Shown piece after piece: positions 12,876-22,243 of a stretch of 30,697 bases of DNA; within the stretch, counting starts at the first letter, position 1; each line of letters begins with the position of its first letter. Position numbers and translations under genes: made by a program. The DNA is from a virus. The notes under the pieces were generated by a model. That model had not been told where the DNA came from, ran no database searches, and saw nothing but the letters and a program-made list of their open reading frames with translations. Where the stretch lies: the IMG/VR virus record IMGVR_UViG_3300010430_000336, positions 1 through 30,697 of that record; one strand, written 5' to 3'.

Positions 12876-13702
12876 TGGATTTATTAAAAACTTATTATCC
12901 GGAGAACTATGATGTACTCAATACTAAGGTGGTGTTACCTAATGTCAAAAAGTTATTTAAGCCAGACCCAGGTTGGGTTATATGCGATACTGATTTGGCG
13001 CAAGCTGATGCTCAAGTGGTGGCAGCTGAAGCTGATGATAGTGAACTACGAGACATCTTTGACGATCCGACTCGCGATTTGCATAATGAAAATGCACAGG
13101 CCATCTTTGGAGGTAAGCATTATCCTGCCGGTACTGAACACCCTAAGAGGCAGATTGCAAAGGGCGGGGTACACGCTGTCAATTATATGGTCGCTGCACG
13201 TACGCTGGCTGCAACGCTCGGGATTACTGTCCATGAAGCGGAACAGTTTATTGCTAAGTGGCTTAGTGCTCATCCTGGGATTGCTGATTGGCATAAGCGG
13301 ATTAGATATGAACTTAATACCAGACGATATATTGAAAATAGATTTGGAAATAGGAGGACTTTCTTGGGTCGGTTAGACCGGCATAATATAATCAATGAGG
13401 CTCTGGCTTGGATACCACAGAGTACAGTTGGTCTTATTATAAACCGCGCATGGATTAATCTTGAGAATGAGTTTAGCGATGATCAGTTGCAAGTCTTACT
13501 CCAAGTCCATGATAGCTTAGTGTTCCAAGTACCTTACGTAAACTCGAAAGAAGTGTTTACGCAATTAAAGAAACATCTGCTTATACCAGTACCGTATGAT
13601 CCCCCGCTTATAATCGATGTTGGATTAGAAGTAAGTGAGGATGATTGGGGATCGGTTAAGAAACTAGATTGGAATGACTATAATGAAGAAGCGCAGTGTT
13701 AA
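12875..13702 (+). CDS. split family A DNA polymerase, C-terminal part: palm and fingers (275 aa)
   Basis: The GTG at 12875 follows GGGGAGAAA; a TGA at 12857 in this frame rules out an earlier start. Motif A is DTDLAQADAQ (38-47, catalytic D40), motif B (O-helix) R92-QIA-K96-GGV-H100-AVN-Y104, and motif C VHDSL (catalytic D213). It begins with LPNVKKLFKPDPGW, the segment that normally follows NLQNIP, so it continues the protein encoded at 10841-12505. Unlike E. coli Pol I, the O-helix Phe762 position is His and the Glu after the motif C Asp is Ser. The two chains presumably assemble into one replicative polymerase. Confidence 0.88.
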   Translation: MDLLKTYYPENYDVLNTKVVLPNVKKLFKPDPGWVICDTDLAQADAQVVAAEADDSELRDIFDDPTRDLHNENAQAIFGGKHYPAGTEHPKRQIAKGGVHAVNYMVAARTLAATLGITVHEAEQFIAKWLSAHPGIADWHKRIRYELNTRRYIENRFGNRRTFLGRLDRHNIINEALAWIPQSTVGLIINRAWINLENEFSDDQLQVLLQVHDSLVFQVPYVNSKEVFTQLKKHLLIPVPYDPPLIIDVGLEVSEDDWGSVKKLDWNDYNEEAQC

Positions 13703-14891
13703 CTGGATACAAGAGTATGTAGCACAACAGCAGAATAGTGAAGCGCCTGATGAGTTCCATTTGTGGACAGCTGTATCAACAATAGCTGGAGCACTTGGAA
13801 GAAAGGTTTGGTTTGATATGGGGAACCATATCGTAGTGCCGAATTTTTATATCGTATTTGTTAGCCCCCCTGGAGTCGTACAGAAGTCGACTACGTTGGG
13901 GGCAGGTAAGTCTCTGTTAAAGAAGTTAGATGATCCACCGATTCATTTCGGTCCGGATACTGTAACATGGCAAGCTATAACTGATACACTTATTGATGCG
14001 GCAGATACGGAAGAGATAATGAATCCTAATGGTGTAGTAGATTACATTACTATGAGTTCATTACATCTTGCTGTGAGTGAGTTAGGGACATTTTTTCAGG
14101 AGAACGACTCTGATAAGATTAACCTTATGACTCACTTGTGGGATGCTCCTCCTGACTATACTAAAAGGACACGAATGGATGGTAACATTATTATAAATAA
14201 TCCCTGTATAAATTTTATCGCTGGATGTACACCCGCCTGGATAACAGATAACTTACCGAGTTACTTTATAGGTGGAGGGTTGTCATCAAGGATGATCTTT
14301 ATATTTGCTGACAAGAAGGCGAGAAGGTTAGCCTATCCTGCTAAGCAAAAAGAGACACAGAGACAAAAGGTTCTAGTGGATGAGCTACGCAAGATTAATA
14401 ATATGCGTGGTGTCTTTACTATGGATGCTGATGCTCGTGCCTATGGAGTGGAGTTTTATAATACCGTTTGTGATATGTTAGATAGCGAGGCAATGGATCC
14501 GAGATATAAGAGTTTTATTTCACGTCTCCAGACTCACTATCATAAGACTGCTATGATTGTAAGTGCATCAACGAGGGAAGATATGGTAATCGATATGCAT
14601 TGTGTAGAGACAGCACACATGTTAACTATGTCAGCTTTCACTAAACTACAACAGGTCTATAGTTTGATAGGCCAAACGAAGGAGGTACAACATCATGAGT
14701 TAGTTCTAGGTGTATTTGATTTAGTAGATAAACCATATCTTACTGAGGAAGAAATCTTCAACAAGGTATGTAAACAAATGGGTCACTGGCATTTCAAAAA
14801 TGCATTGGCCTCTAATGTAGCTGCTAGACATATTGGTAAGAAGCAAGTCGGTGCTGACATTGTGTATTGCCGTATAGGGGAAAGCCCCTAG
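13674..14891 (+). CDS. DUF3987-like P-loop protein, probable replication helicase/ATPase (405 aa)
   Basis: The N-terminal region, FHLWTAVSTIAGALGRKVWF (28-47) and VPNFYIVFVSPPGVVQKST (55-73), matches the opening of the DUF3987 family of phage and plasmid replication proteins. The P-loop is degenerate: PPGVVQKST instead of GxxGxGKS/T. SELGTFF and CINFIAGCTPAWI follow where the family has its Walker B and sensor regions. A primase/helicase-associated ATPase role is the family inference. It overlaps the polymerase C-part by 29 bases. An alternative ATG at 13683 has GGA at a better distance. It is the last gene before the strong terminator. Confidence 0.7.
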   Translation: MTIMKKRSVNWIQEYVAQQQNSEAPDEFHLWTAVSTIAGALGRKVWFDMGNHIVVPNFYIVFVSPPGVVQKSTTLGAGKSLLKKLDDPPIHFGPDTVTWQAITDTLIDAADTEEIMNPNGVVDYITMSSLHLAVSELGTFFQENDSDKINLMTHLWDAPPDYTKRTRMDGNIIINNPCINFIAGCTPAWITDNLPSYFIGGGLSSRMIFIFADKKARRLAYPAKQKETQRQKVLVDELRKINNMRGVFTMDADARAYGVEFYNTVCDMLDSEAMDPRYKSFISRLQTHYHKTAMIVSASTREDMVIDMHCVETAHMLTMSAFTKLQQVYSLIGQTKEVQHHELVLGVFDLVDKPYLTEEEIFNKVCKQMGHWHFKNALASNVAARHIGKKQVGADIVYCRIGESP

Positions 14892-14935
14892 CATATAAGC
14901 CACCAGAGCTATCCTAAGCTCATATGAGCGCGATT

Positions 14936-14972
14936 AAGCCCCCCAAGCTGCCAATGTTCGGGGGGTTTTTTA
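14936..14972 (+). terminator. strong intrinsic terminator at the convergent junction
   Basis: Six C (14939-14944), a 15-base loop and six G (14960-14965) followed by TTTTTT (14966-14971). It ends the plus-strand operon 45-75 bases after the last stop and lies before the minus-strand stop at 15001. On the minus strand the stem is followed only by CTTAATC, so it should stop leftward transcription poorly. A 12-bp palindrome GCTCATATGAGC (14918-14929) lies just upstream. Confidence 0.85.
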
Positions 14973-15000
14973 TTGCCCATAGTCGGCAGTACAGGGCGGA

Positions 15001-15453
15001 TTATAGGTACGCCTCAACGGTATCGGGTTCTTCTGTATAGATTATTACATGAGGGTATGTCTTCATGTTGGGGGTCATGATACGCTCAGCCACACAAATC
15101 ATGTGACCTGCACGAGCTTGGGACATAGTTAGTCCTTCAGCTCTACCTACTTCAACAATAGATTTTATCTGAGCTTTCCTATCTTTGCGTACCATAATTA
15201 TGAGAAGATCTATTTCATCAGGTTGTACTAGATGTAACCATCCCGGCCATAGCTTTACACATTGATAGTCATCGAGAGTAATGGGAGTGTGTGCGTCATC
15301 TAGTTCCAGTTCGTAGTAACCTTCTGGATTATATTCATGGACTCCATGTGCTGGGAATTTACTACCGACAAAAGAATAGCCTTTGTCTACAAAGCGTTTC
15401 ATCATAGCGGAGGTACCGCATCGAGGACCGATACCTGTTACTACTATTCTCAT
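15001..15453 (-). CDS. sulfotransferase-like P-loop protein (150 aa)
   Basis: The N-terminus VVTGIGPRCGTSAM (4-17) matches the PRxGTS phosphosulfate-binding loop of sulfotransferases, which is related to nucleotide kinase P-loops. VRKDRKAQIKS (88-98) fits the second, Arg...Ser, 3'-phosphate-binding element. At 150 residues it is short for a full sulfotransferase (200 or more), so the acceptor-binding part is reduced. Last gene of the leftward late operon, immediately after the giant virion protein. It may modify a virion or host surface component, or have become a nucleotide-binding protein of other function. Confidence 0.6.
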   Translation of the reverse strand: MRIVVTGIGPRCGTSAMMKRFVDKGYSFVGSKFPAHGVHEYNPEGYYELELDDAHTPITLDDYQCVKLWPGWLHLVQPDEIDLLIIMVRKDRKAQIKSIVEVGRAEGLTMSQARAGHMICVAERIMTPNMKTYPHVIIYTEEPDTVEAYL

Positions 15454-18400
15454 TTAAAAATCTCCTGGATATAAGTCGTCTAAGTGATCCTTAAGACGTT
15501 GGCTCTTACGCCTATCTGCTCTACCGAGTAGTCTACGTTGGCCTAGTTGACGTTTCTGTTTCACTGAACTGGATAGTGACTTGCCGTTGATTCTGAATGG
15601 TGCTAAGTTAGAATCCTGTGATAGTGTTTTATTATAGACACGTATAGCTTTACGTGCCGCAGCTTTTTGTTCACGAGTCCCATTCTTTTGTGCACGATAG
15701 AAGTCATCCATCAGACGAGAACGGCGTAACCGATAGAATGTTTCATAGTCATTCAGGACTCCGTAGCGTTCAAAAGCTCGCGTCTTCTTGGAGGGCTGGA
15801 AGCCTAATCCCATAGCTCCTAGTGTCTCGTAATACTGGAAGCGAGAGTCGAAGTCGTCTGCGGAAATACCTTCAAGGAAATCCCCCTTACGTGTAGTTAT
15901 CCCTTGATTCTCTTTCAAGTGAAAGGCTGACATAGCTTGCCGTGCAAAGGCTGGCATCACTCCAGCTACACGATGATAAGTCGAGGCATCTTCTTCAGCG
16001 ATAGCACGGTACACATTATATGCCCAACCAGCTAGAGGTCCACCTGCTGCGACAACTGCTTTACCTGTAACCTCGTTGGGGCTATCACTAGCATTATACA
16101 TACCTCTAAATCCAGGTATGATGTGTCCCATTGATATCGATCCTGTGAGGTCAACTTCAGGAACTGGTATACCAAAAGCATCCATTACAGATAAGAGACC
16201 GTTTTCTCTACCTGATAAACCATAGGTTAATGTCTCAGGATTATCAAAAAGATTATCACTTAAGGAGCGTACATCTTGACGGAACGTATCATAGTTATCT
16301 TCACCATAATATTTTTTATACATCCAGTTGAGAATATATTCCAAGTCTTGCATACCAGGGAGACCCATAACACCACCAATGGCTAGTAGGACTACTAATG
16401 CCCGACCTTGTGCATGACCACCTTCGCCTCCAGTATAAATGTTGAGAACATTCTGAAGATAATTCTGGAAGAGGAAGATGTTTGACTTGATCGGTCCACG
16501 CATAAGTGGTGCACGATTCTCACGTGAATAATCAAATTGTGTCGCAAGAATATCATCCTCGATTCTAAATGCTTTCTCTTCAGGGGATAGGGTTGCCCAC
16601 TCAGGTGTCTTGCGGCGAAACTCTAGAGCTGATAACATAGCGACACGACGATTATACTCCTCCGCTATGTTAAAGAATACAGATGATTTCTCGACGATCC
16701 ATGTGTATACTTCATTAACCTTCTGGTTACTTCCAAACCAGATTGGTGCTGACGGGTCTGCCTCTTGTGCTAAGTGTCTTGCAAAGGTTTGGTTAAGGAT
16801 ACCTCTTGATAACATCTGCTCATAGATGTATGCATCCTCTTCAACTCTAGCCCGTTTCTCTGGTGACATTTTATCAAGATTAACATCGATAGAACCACGA
16901 TAAAGCATTGCTTTTGCACCAGCATTCTTTAAGGAGTTAAGTACAAGGGCGTCAGCCTTTGTTTTAGATATACCAGAATCTATTGCCCGCTGTACAAAGA
17001 CAGGATAAGTTATCATCGGTGTTTGTGACATATTAACCACTGCCGATTTAACATTGAATCCTAAGTACATAAGGAAACCGAATTGACGTAACCGAGCCAT
17101 ATCGTTAGCGGGGTTATGAATATATTTAAAATGCTCCTGCATGTAATCGATTATGTTGCTTAGGGCTTCTACTGATACACCTTCCTCTTTGTCGAGTTGG
17201 GCTGCATCTTCTCGTAAGATATTAATCTGAAGGAACATCTTCTCACCGTGAGTTACACGTGCGATATTATTTGCAGCCGTAACCTGATAGGCAGAGAAGG
17301 TTCTCATAGCATCTTCATTATAACCTTTGACACCACCACGGCGATTCAAATGTTTCATCATCGCAGAGCCTGGACCTTTTTCCAGTTTGAGTTGTTCGAT
17401 AAATTCTTTCTGCTCAGGTGTTAGTGTTTCGAAGACTCCAGCATCCCTCATAGTCTCTACTACTCGATCTATAAATACTGAAGGCATATTCACGAGTTGA
17501 GCAGTTAAGTCATCTAGTTTAACAGAGGATGTGACTCTGTGAGGTATAGCATGGGTAGATAGTTTCTTCTCCATCTCCTTCATAAAAGCTTTCTTCTGCT
17601 TGAAGGTATCGAAAGTATAGAAGCCCGTATGTTCGTGGTCTTCGTTGATACCCCAAGTGCCATCTTCTTTTTGTGTACGAATATTGACTACATACTTCCC
17701 GAAGCGCATCATTGGAAAATAGTCTCTATTTCTCATCATATCGAAGGAGGCTCTTATCTCATCTAGGGCTTTAATAAAGCTATCTGTTACAGGAGTACCA
17801 TCGGATTCTACATACCGTATGAGTGCCTCTTGACGTGACTCAGGTGTACTCTCTGGTAGATCTAATTGGGCACGATAGAACTGGATAAAGTCATCAGTTG
17901 TTACCCTATCGTATCCTAATTGGCGAAGTCTTTTAGATATTACAGCAAGCTCCATACCATTAAGCGAGAAGCGAAATGATTCCTGTATCTCATTAAATAC
18001 TTCAAGGATCTCAGGTGTCAATGGATCTTGATTAACCTTTGTCCAAAGAGCTTGCTTCTCGGCATCAGATAATTTACGCTCAAGCTTATCTGATTCCAGA
18101 GTTAACTCAAACAGGTATCGTGATAATTGATTCGATTCTGTAGAGCCTAGACCCTTCCAGTTCTGTACAACTTGGTCGGCATTAGAGATATGTGTTTGTT
18201 TCTCATTCGCCCAGTCACGTACAGCAGTCACGAAATCGCGAAGTGGCTGGATAGCATTACGTATTGGTGTCTCCTGGAATCGCTGTGCCAATTGACGAAT
18301 GTTCATAACCGTCATCAGTATGGGGCGATAGACAGGATGCTCCATTAACCAGTACCATCTTTTAGTACGCTGTTCATTGGCTTGATAGGCTCTCTGGATA

Positions 18401-21087
18401 TTAGAGTTAGCCCCCATATCACGGAGAGTTTGCGTAGCGACACTATTAGCAACAAATCTCCCATTGATAGTAGTCTCTTCTTTAAAGAGTATATCGGGAT
18501 TAGTTATAAAAAATTCTGTACGATCTTTAATATTGGTATAGAAACCATCCACGCCGAATTGACTACGGAGTATGTTTTGAAAGACGTTTCTTTTCTCAGG
18601 AGAAAGTCCTTCAAACATCTCATCGATAGGTACGTTATTAAGTTCCAATAGATATTTATATAAATCAGGATCTACTTTCATAACATAATCAAGCACCATC
18701 CTACGATCACGGAGGCCTTCTTGTGTGTTGTAGAGTTTAGCTATACCAAATCTATATTTACCAATATGGCCTGTAGGTCTTAAGGATTTACCTTTAGATG
18801 TTTTACCGTAAGCTGTGACACCTTTGTAGGCATAACCATACTTGACAGAAGCTTTAGCTTGACTCTCGGGTATATAAAGAGACATAGTATTAGAAGGTTG
18901 TGTCCCTTCCATTGGTGGAGTAGATTCAGGAAAGAAAGTCTCGGGAACTTGTGGCTCTTCTTTAGCTTCCTGTTGACGTTCCTTCTGTATATCACGCATA
19001 ACTCTTTTAGATAGAGTATTGTTTTCTGCTTCCTGTTGGATAGCTAGTTGACGAATCTGTTCTTTAACTCTAAAGGATTCTATCCACGCCTGTGCAGTTT
19101 TATCTAGACCATAGTCGTTTTTCAACATATTGAATAGATCTTTTAACTTCGTCATCGCCCTATCCCAGAACGGTTTATGTGCGACAAATTCCTGCTTTGT
19201 ACGTGCGTCTTTCGACATATACTTAGCCATTTGTCTGGCTATGAATTCCTCAAAGGATAAGTAATAGGTAGGATTACTATTGAACTCATCTATATAAGTT
19301 TGACGAAGTTCTGCATCAGCTCCAACTAAAGAGATAGGTTCATGATATTGTTCCAAAAATTGTTCTTCAGTTAGGGATTTATTACTCTCAACCCAGTTCC
19401 AGTAAGCGTTCATCACACCAGCTTTAACATCTGGAGCCGATTGATCAAACATATCTATAACCATAGCGTGACCAAATTCATGGGCAAGTGTCTCATAAAT
19501 TTCTGCTTGAGTTAAATCACTAATAGTCTGTGGATCGACGTTAGGATTCTGTACTTGTACTTTGGCACTTATATAAGGAATGTTTACATAGATAGCAGTC
19601 CCATCAACTACAGGAATAGCGGAGCCAGCAACTAGTGTGTCGCTTTCTTCTATCCGAGTTGTCATACTATTATAAAGATTTTTACCTATAAGAGTAATCT
19701 TTTTCCCAGGCATTAACTTATCTACCCAACCTTGGACAGTATCTACCATTACCTGTGATTCAGCTGATGATGTGATATCCATCATACCAGAAGATATAAC
19801 ACGATCTTTTACATTAGAGACTTTTACGTTAGGCTCACCATCTACAGGTTGTATCAAGTAATTGATATTGTGACTAGATGTCATATCATTTCGTATAGAA
19901 GCCATCTCAGGGTTATATAAATAAGGAACCTGATCTTCAGCTACTACTCCAGCAAACTGAGGTGAAAGAGGATTACCTTCAGGTGTATCGATGATGGCTT
20001 GATTAAGTTCATTGAACCGGATAATTTCTGTCTCAACTGTCTTAGATACAGAGTCAATACCGTTATCAATACGCTGTTTATTCTCAGATGTTTCTACAGT
20101 CTCACTCGGAGTTTGTTGCCTCTGTTTCGGAGTTGGTTTACTTAGACCACCAACAACAGCACCTACCGCATTACCAGTCATACCGCCGAGGATAAGAGAG
20201 TCAATGAGTTCCCATTTTTGCTTAGGCTGAAGGGCAAGTACATCTTTATCTGTTAGTATATTTGTACCGATGATATCGATACCGGTCTGTGCAAATTCAG
20301 TAACCGCTTCAGTGAATCCCGTAACCCCTGCCTCTTTTGTGACTCTACCTAATAAGGAGTCTGGGGTTTTCTTGAATACGTTATTAAAGAAATCGTTTGT
20401 ATGTTTACCTACGACATTATTAAGTCCGAACTTATCTCCGATACGAAATACGTTAAGCATATCTAGTCCAGTTTTAAGTGTACCTTGGACTATATATTCA
20501 TCGAGTGTACCTTCAAGACCTTCGGCTTGTACCTGTTCTTTAGATTCACCAAATGAAAGTGGTGCTGTGACTGCGGTAGCTCCAGCAAATCCACCTACCG
20601 GACCACCAACTAATGTACCACCTACAGTAGCAGCAAGTGTCGCAGCAAGTTGTGGCGCAACCTCTCCGAGACCTTCTGTAGCATAGATACCGAATTCCTT
20701 AAGTGCTTCGAGTTTACCATCTGCTTCAGCGGCCAAAAGGACATCTTGAAAGGATGCAACATCTCTCTCGTATAGAGAAGCTTTCTCTCTCCAGAGGTCG
20801 GCTAGTTCTTCATCTCCAAATAGGTTAGCTACAGATGCACCGCTTTGGTAAGTACCACGAGCGAATGCATCCGTGAAGGTCTCACCGATACCTCGTTCTT
20901 CTATTTGTGGTAAAAAAGCTGCAAACGGATCAGCAGCTGTATCGTCTATGGAAGGAAGTAAACCCGCAAAAGGGTCTGCTGTTGGTTCTTCCTCTTTGCC
21001 AAAAATTCGATCTAGTATACCTGTAGAATCGTCATCTTGTAAAGTCGGAAGAAGACCCGCGAAAGGGTCATCACCTTTGATTGTCAT
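15454..21087 (-). CDS. giant internal virion / polyvalent protein with zincin-like motif (1877 aa)
   Basis: Probably packaged in the head and ejected with DNA, like the large internal proteins of podoviruses. Three DPFAxxLP repeats lie at 7-14, 38-45 and 53-60. A Gly/Ala-rich hydrophobic region at about 135-180 could insert in membranes. H536-EFG-H540 in LAHEFGHAM is the HExxH zinc-peptidase motif. Around 740-860 is a region ending FYTNIKDRTEFFITNPDIL that faintly recalls ADP-ribosyltransferase-like polyvalent domains. The second half is helical with VVNMSQTPMITYPVF, a signature of large polyvalent proteins, and a hydrophobic stretch near 1560 (RALVVLLAIGGVMGLPG). The C-terminus is very basic (GQRRLLGRADRRKSQRLK), suiting DNA contact. 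Cell-wall or membrane passage for the genome is the likely role. Confidence 0.85.
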   Translation of the reverse strand: MTIKGDDPFAGLLPTLQDDDSTGILDRIFGKEEEPTADPFAGLLPSIDDTAADPFAAFLPQIEERGIGETFTDAFARGTYQSGASVANLFGDEELADLWREKASLYERDVASFQDVLLAAEADGKLEALKEFGIYATEGLGEVAPQLAATLAATVGGTLVGGPVGGFAGATAVTAPLSFGESKEQVQAEGLEGTLDEYIVQGTLKTGLDMLNVFRIGDKFGLNNVVGKHTNDFFNNVFKKTPDSLLGRVTKEAGVTGFTEAVTEFAQTGIDIIGTNILTDKDVLALQPKQKWELIDSLILGGMTGNAVGAVVGGLSKPTPKQRQQTPSETVETSENKQRIDNGIDSVSKTVETEIIRFNELNQAIIDTPEGNPLSPQFAGVVAEDQVPYLYNPEMASIRNDMTSSHNINYLIQPVDGEPNVKVSNVKDRVISSGMMDITSSAESQVMVDTVQGWVDKLMPGKKITLIGKNLYNSMTTRIEESDTLVAGSAIPVVDGTAIYVNIPYISAKVQVQNPNVDPQTISDLTQAEIYETLAHEFGHAMVIDMFDQSAPDVKAGVMNAYWNWVESNKSLTEEQFLEQYHEPISLVGADAELRQTYIDEFNSNPTYYLSFEEFIARQMAKYMSKDARTKQEFVAHKPFWDRAMTKLKDLFNMLKNDYGLDKTAQAWIESFRVKEQIRQLAIQQEAENNTLSKRVMRDIQKERQQEAKEEPQVPETFFPESTPPMEGTQPSNTMSLYIPESQAKASVKYGYAYKGVTAYGKTSKGKSLRPTGHIGKYRFGIAKLYNTQEGLRDRRMVLDYVMKVDPDLYKYLLELNNVPIDEMFEGLSPEKRNVFQNILRSQFGVDGFYTNIKDRTEFFITNPDILFKEETTINGRFVANSVATQTLRDMGANSNIQRAYQANEQRTKRWYWLMEHPVYRPILMTVMNIRQLAQRFQETPIRNAIQPLRDFVTAVRDWANEKQTHISNADQVVQNWKGLGSTESNQLSRYLFELTLESDKLERKLSDAEKQALWTKVNQDPLTPEILEVFNEIQESFRFSLNGMELAVISKRLRQLGYDRVTTDDFIQFYRAQLDLPESTPESRQEALIRYVESDGTPVTDSFIKALDEIRASFDMMRNRDYFPMMRFGKYVVNIRTQKEDGTWGINEDHEHTGFYTFDTFKQKKAFMKEMEKKLSTHAIPHRVTSSVKLDDLTAQLVNMPSVFIDRVVETMRDAGVFETLTPEQKEFIEQLKLEKGPGSAMMKHLNRRGGVKGYNEDAMRTFSAYQVTAANNIARVTHGEKMFLQINILREDAAQLDKEEGVSVEALSNIIDYMQEHFKYIHNPANDMARLRQFGFLMYLGFNVKSAVVNMSQTPMITYPVFVQRAIDSGISKTKADALVLNSLKNAGAKAMLYRGSIDVNLDKMSPEKRARVEEDAYIYEQMLSRGILNQTFARHLAQEADPSAPIWFGSNQKVNEVYTWIVEKSSVFFNIAEEYNRRVAMLSALEFRRKTPEWATLSPEEKAFRIEDDILATQFDYSRENRAPLMRGPIKSNIFLFQNYLQNVLNIYTGGEGGHAQGRALVVLLAIGGVMGLPGMQDLEYILNWMYKKYYGEDNYDTFRQDVRSLSDNLFDNPETLTYGLSGRENGLLSVMDAFGIPVPEVDLTGSISMGHIIPGFRGMYNASDSPNEVTGKAVVAAGGPLAGWAYNVYRAIAEEDASTYHRVAGVMPAFARQAMSAFHLKENQGITTRKGDFLEGISADDFDSRFQYYETLGAMGLGFQPSKKTRAFERYGVLNDYETFYRLRRSRLMDDFYRAQKNGTREQKAAARKAIRVYNKTLSQDSNLAPFRINGKSLSSSVKQKRQLGQRRLLGRADRRKSQRLKDHLDDLYPGDF

Positions 21088-21088
21088 T

Positions 21089-22243
21089 TTATAATCCTTG
21101 CAATTTTGCCTTCTGTTCGTCAGTTAGATTTACTGTATTCAAGAATGTTTTTTGTTGTTCTGGAGTCGCTAAGTTATAACGCTCTTGGATTTGAGCGAAA
21201 CCTTCATCTGTTGCAAGATACGCTTCCATCTCTTTATTAGGCTGCATTGTTGTGTTAGTCTCAGTGAACTTTCCACTCTTCATCTGCTTATAGACTTCTT
21301 TAACACGTTTATTGACCGCTTTACTAGACGTATCAACATCAGGCTCAAAGTTAGATATCTTCAACTCAAGTTCATCAAGGACAGCATTATAAGCATCCTT
21401 CATAAGTTTCTGATTGGCTGAACCTTTCACACTCATGACGTATCTACTCTTTTCCTTCTCTGTTTTCAGCTTCTCGATAGCCACTTTAGCCTCAGTAGTA
21501 GCCACTTCAGAAGCTACCGTTCCTTGTTTAGCATCTTGTTCTGCGGCAAAGGCTTCCCGAGCTGCTTGGTTTTCAGTGGTGATTTCTGCATGCCTTGTTT
21601 GGCGGCCTTCCTCTTTTAACGCTTTTTGACGTGCCTCTTCATCCATACCAGCTTTACCACCGATAAGAGAATACATAAGAGCATCTTCTAAATTAGAACC
21701 CCCAGCAGCAGCAGTCAATAGACCTGCAACAGCTGACCACAATTTAGGATCTTGGAACCATTCTACTTTCTCTTCAGGTGTAACTCCTGGATAATCTTTT
21801 TGAACTAGAGTATCCACTTTTCCTTGTACATGTTTGATTGCGCTTTCAGGGTCATCTTTAAATGTACCCATCCAAGCAGACGCACCACCATCCCCATCAA
21901 AATCTACATCTAGGGTTTCTGTGGTAGTCACATCCATAGGTACAAGACTACCTTGAGGTATGATTTCTTGTTGAACTACTGGAGGTGCATCAAAAGACCC
22001 AGTAGCCCCACCACCTCCACTAGTAGCTTGAAGGTTTGGAGGAACTTGTACCTGTGGCTGCGAAGTAGTCGGTATACCTGCGATACTATTACCAAGTGTA
22101 GTCGTAGTTACTGGGACTGCTGGTACATTAGGAAGCGGCTTCTGTAAAGCTGCTCCAACAGGTGCCCCAGGATTCTGTGTTTTTAAAAGATTCTGTCTTC
22201 TAATAACCTCTTCCATAGGGACAGTATTTGTTGCAATAGTCAT
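21089..22243 (-). CDS. internal virion / ejection-type protein (384 aa)
   Basis: GGGAG lies before the ATG. Residues 25-110 are Pro/Thr/Gln/Gly-rich and probably disordered. Residues 165-195 hold a small hydrophobic Ala/Gly patch (VAGLLTAAAGGSNLEDALMY). Residues about 200-265 are a charged Ala/Glu/Lys helix, likely a coiled coil; the tail (from 330) is helical. It lies between a small Gly/Ala membrane-like protein and the giant virion protein, where podoviruses encode their ejection proteins. The next gene starts 2 bases after its stop. No catalytic motif. Confidence 0.65.
   Translation of the reverse strand: MTIATNTVPMEEVIRRQNLLKTQNPGAPVGAALQKPLPNVPAVPVTTTTLGNSIAGIPTTSQPQVQVPPNLQATSGGGGATGSFDAPPVVQQEIIPQGSLVPMDVTTTETLDVDFDGDGGASAWMGTFKDDPESAIKHVQGKVDTLVQKDYPGVTPEEKVEWFQDPKLWSAVAGLLTAAAGGSNLEDALMYSLIGGKAGMDEEARQKALKEEGRQTRHAEITTENQAAREAFAAEQDAKQGTVASEVATTEAKVAIEKLKTEKEKSRYVMSVKGSANQKLMKDAYNAVLDELELKISNFEPDVDTSSKAVNKRVKEVYKQMKSGKFTETNTTMQPNKEMEAYLATDEGFAQIQERYNLATPEQQKTFLNTVNLTDEQKAKLQGL

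Noticed and set aside
14918-14929. GCTCATATGAGC palindrome as an operator
   Set aside because: It lies downstream of the last plus-strand gene, next to a terminator, with no promoter nearby; no function can be supported.
20270-20686. 138-codon plus-strand frame opposite the giant virion gene
   Set aside because: Pro/Ser/Ala-rich mirror of the Gly/Ala-rich region on the coding strand; no ribosome site.
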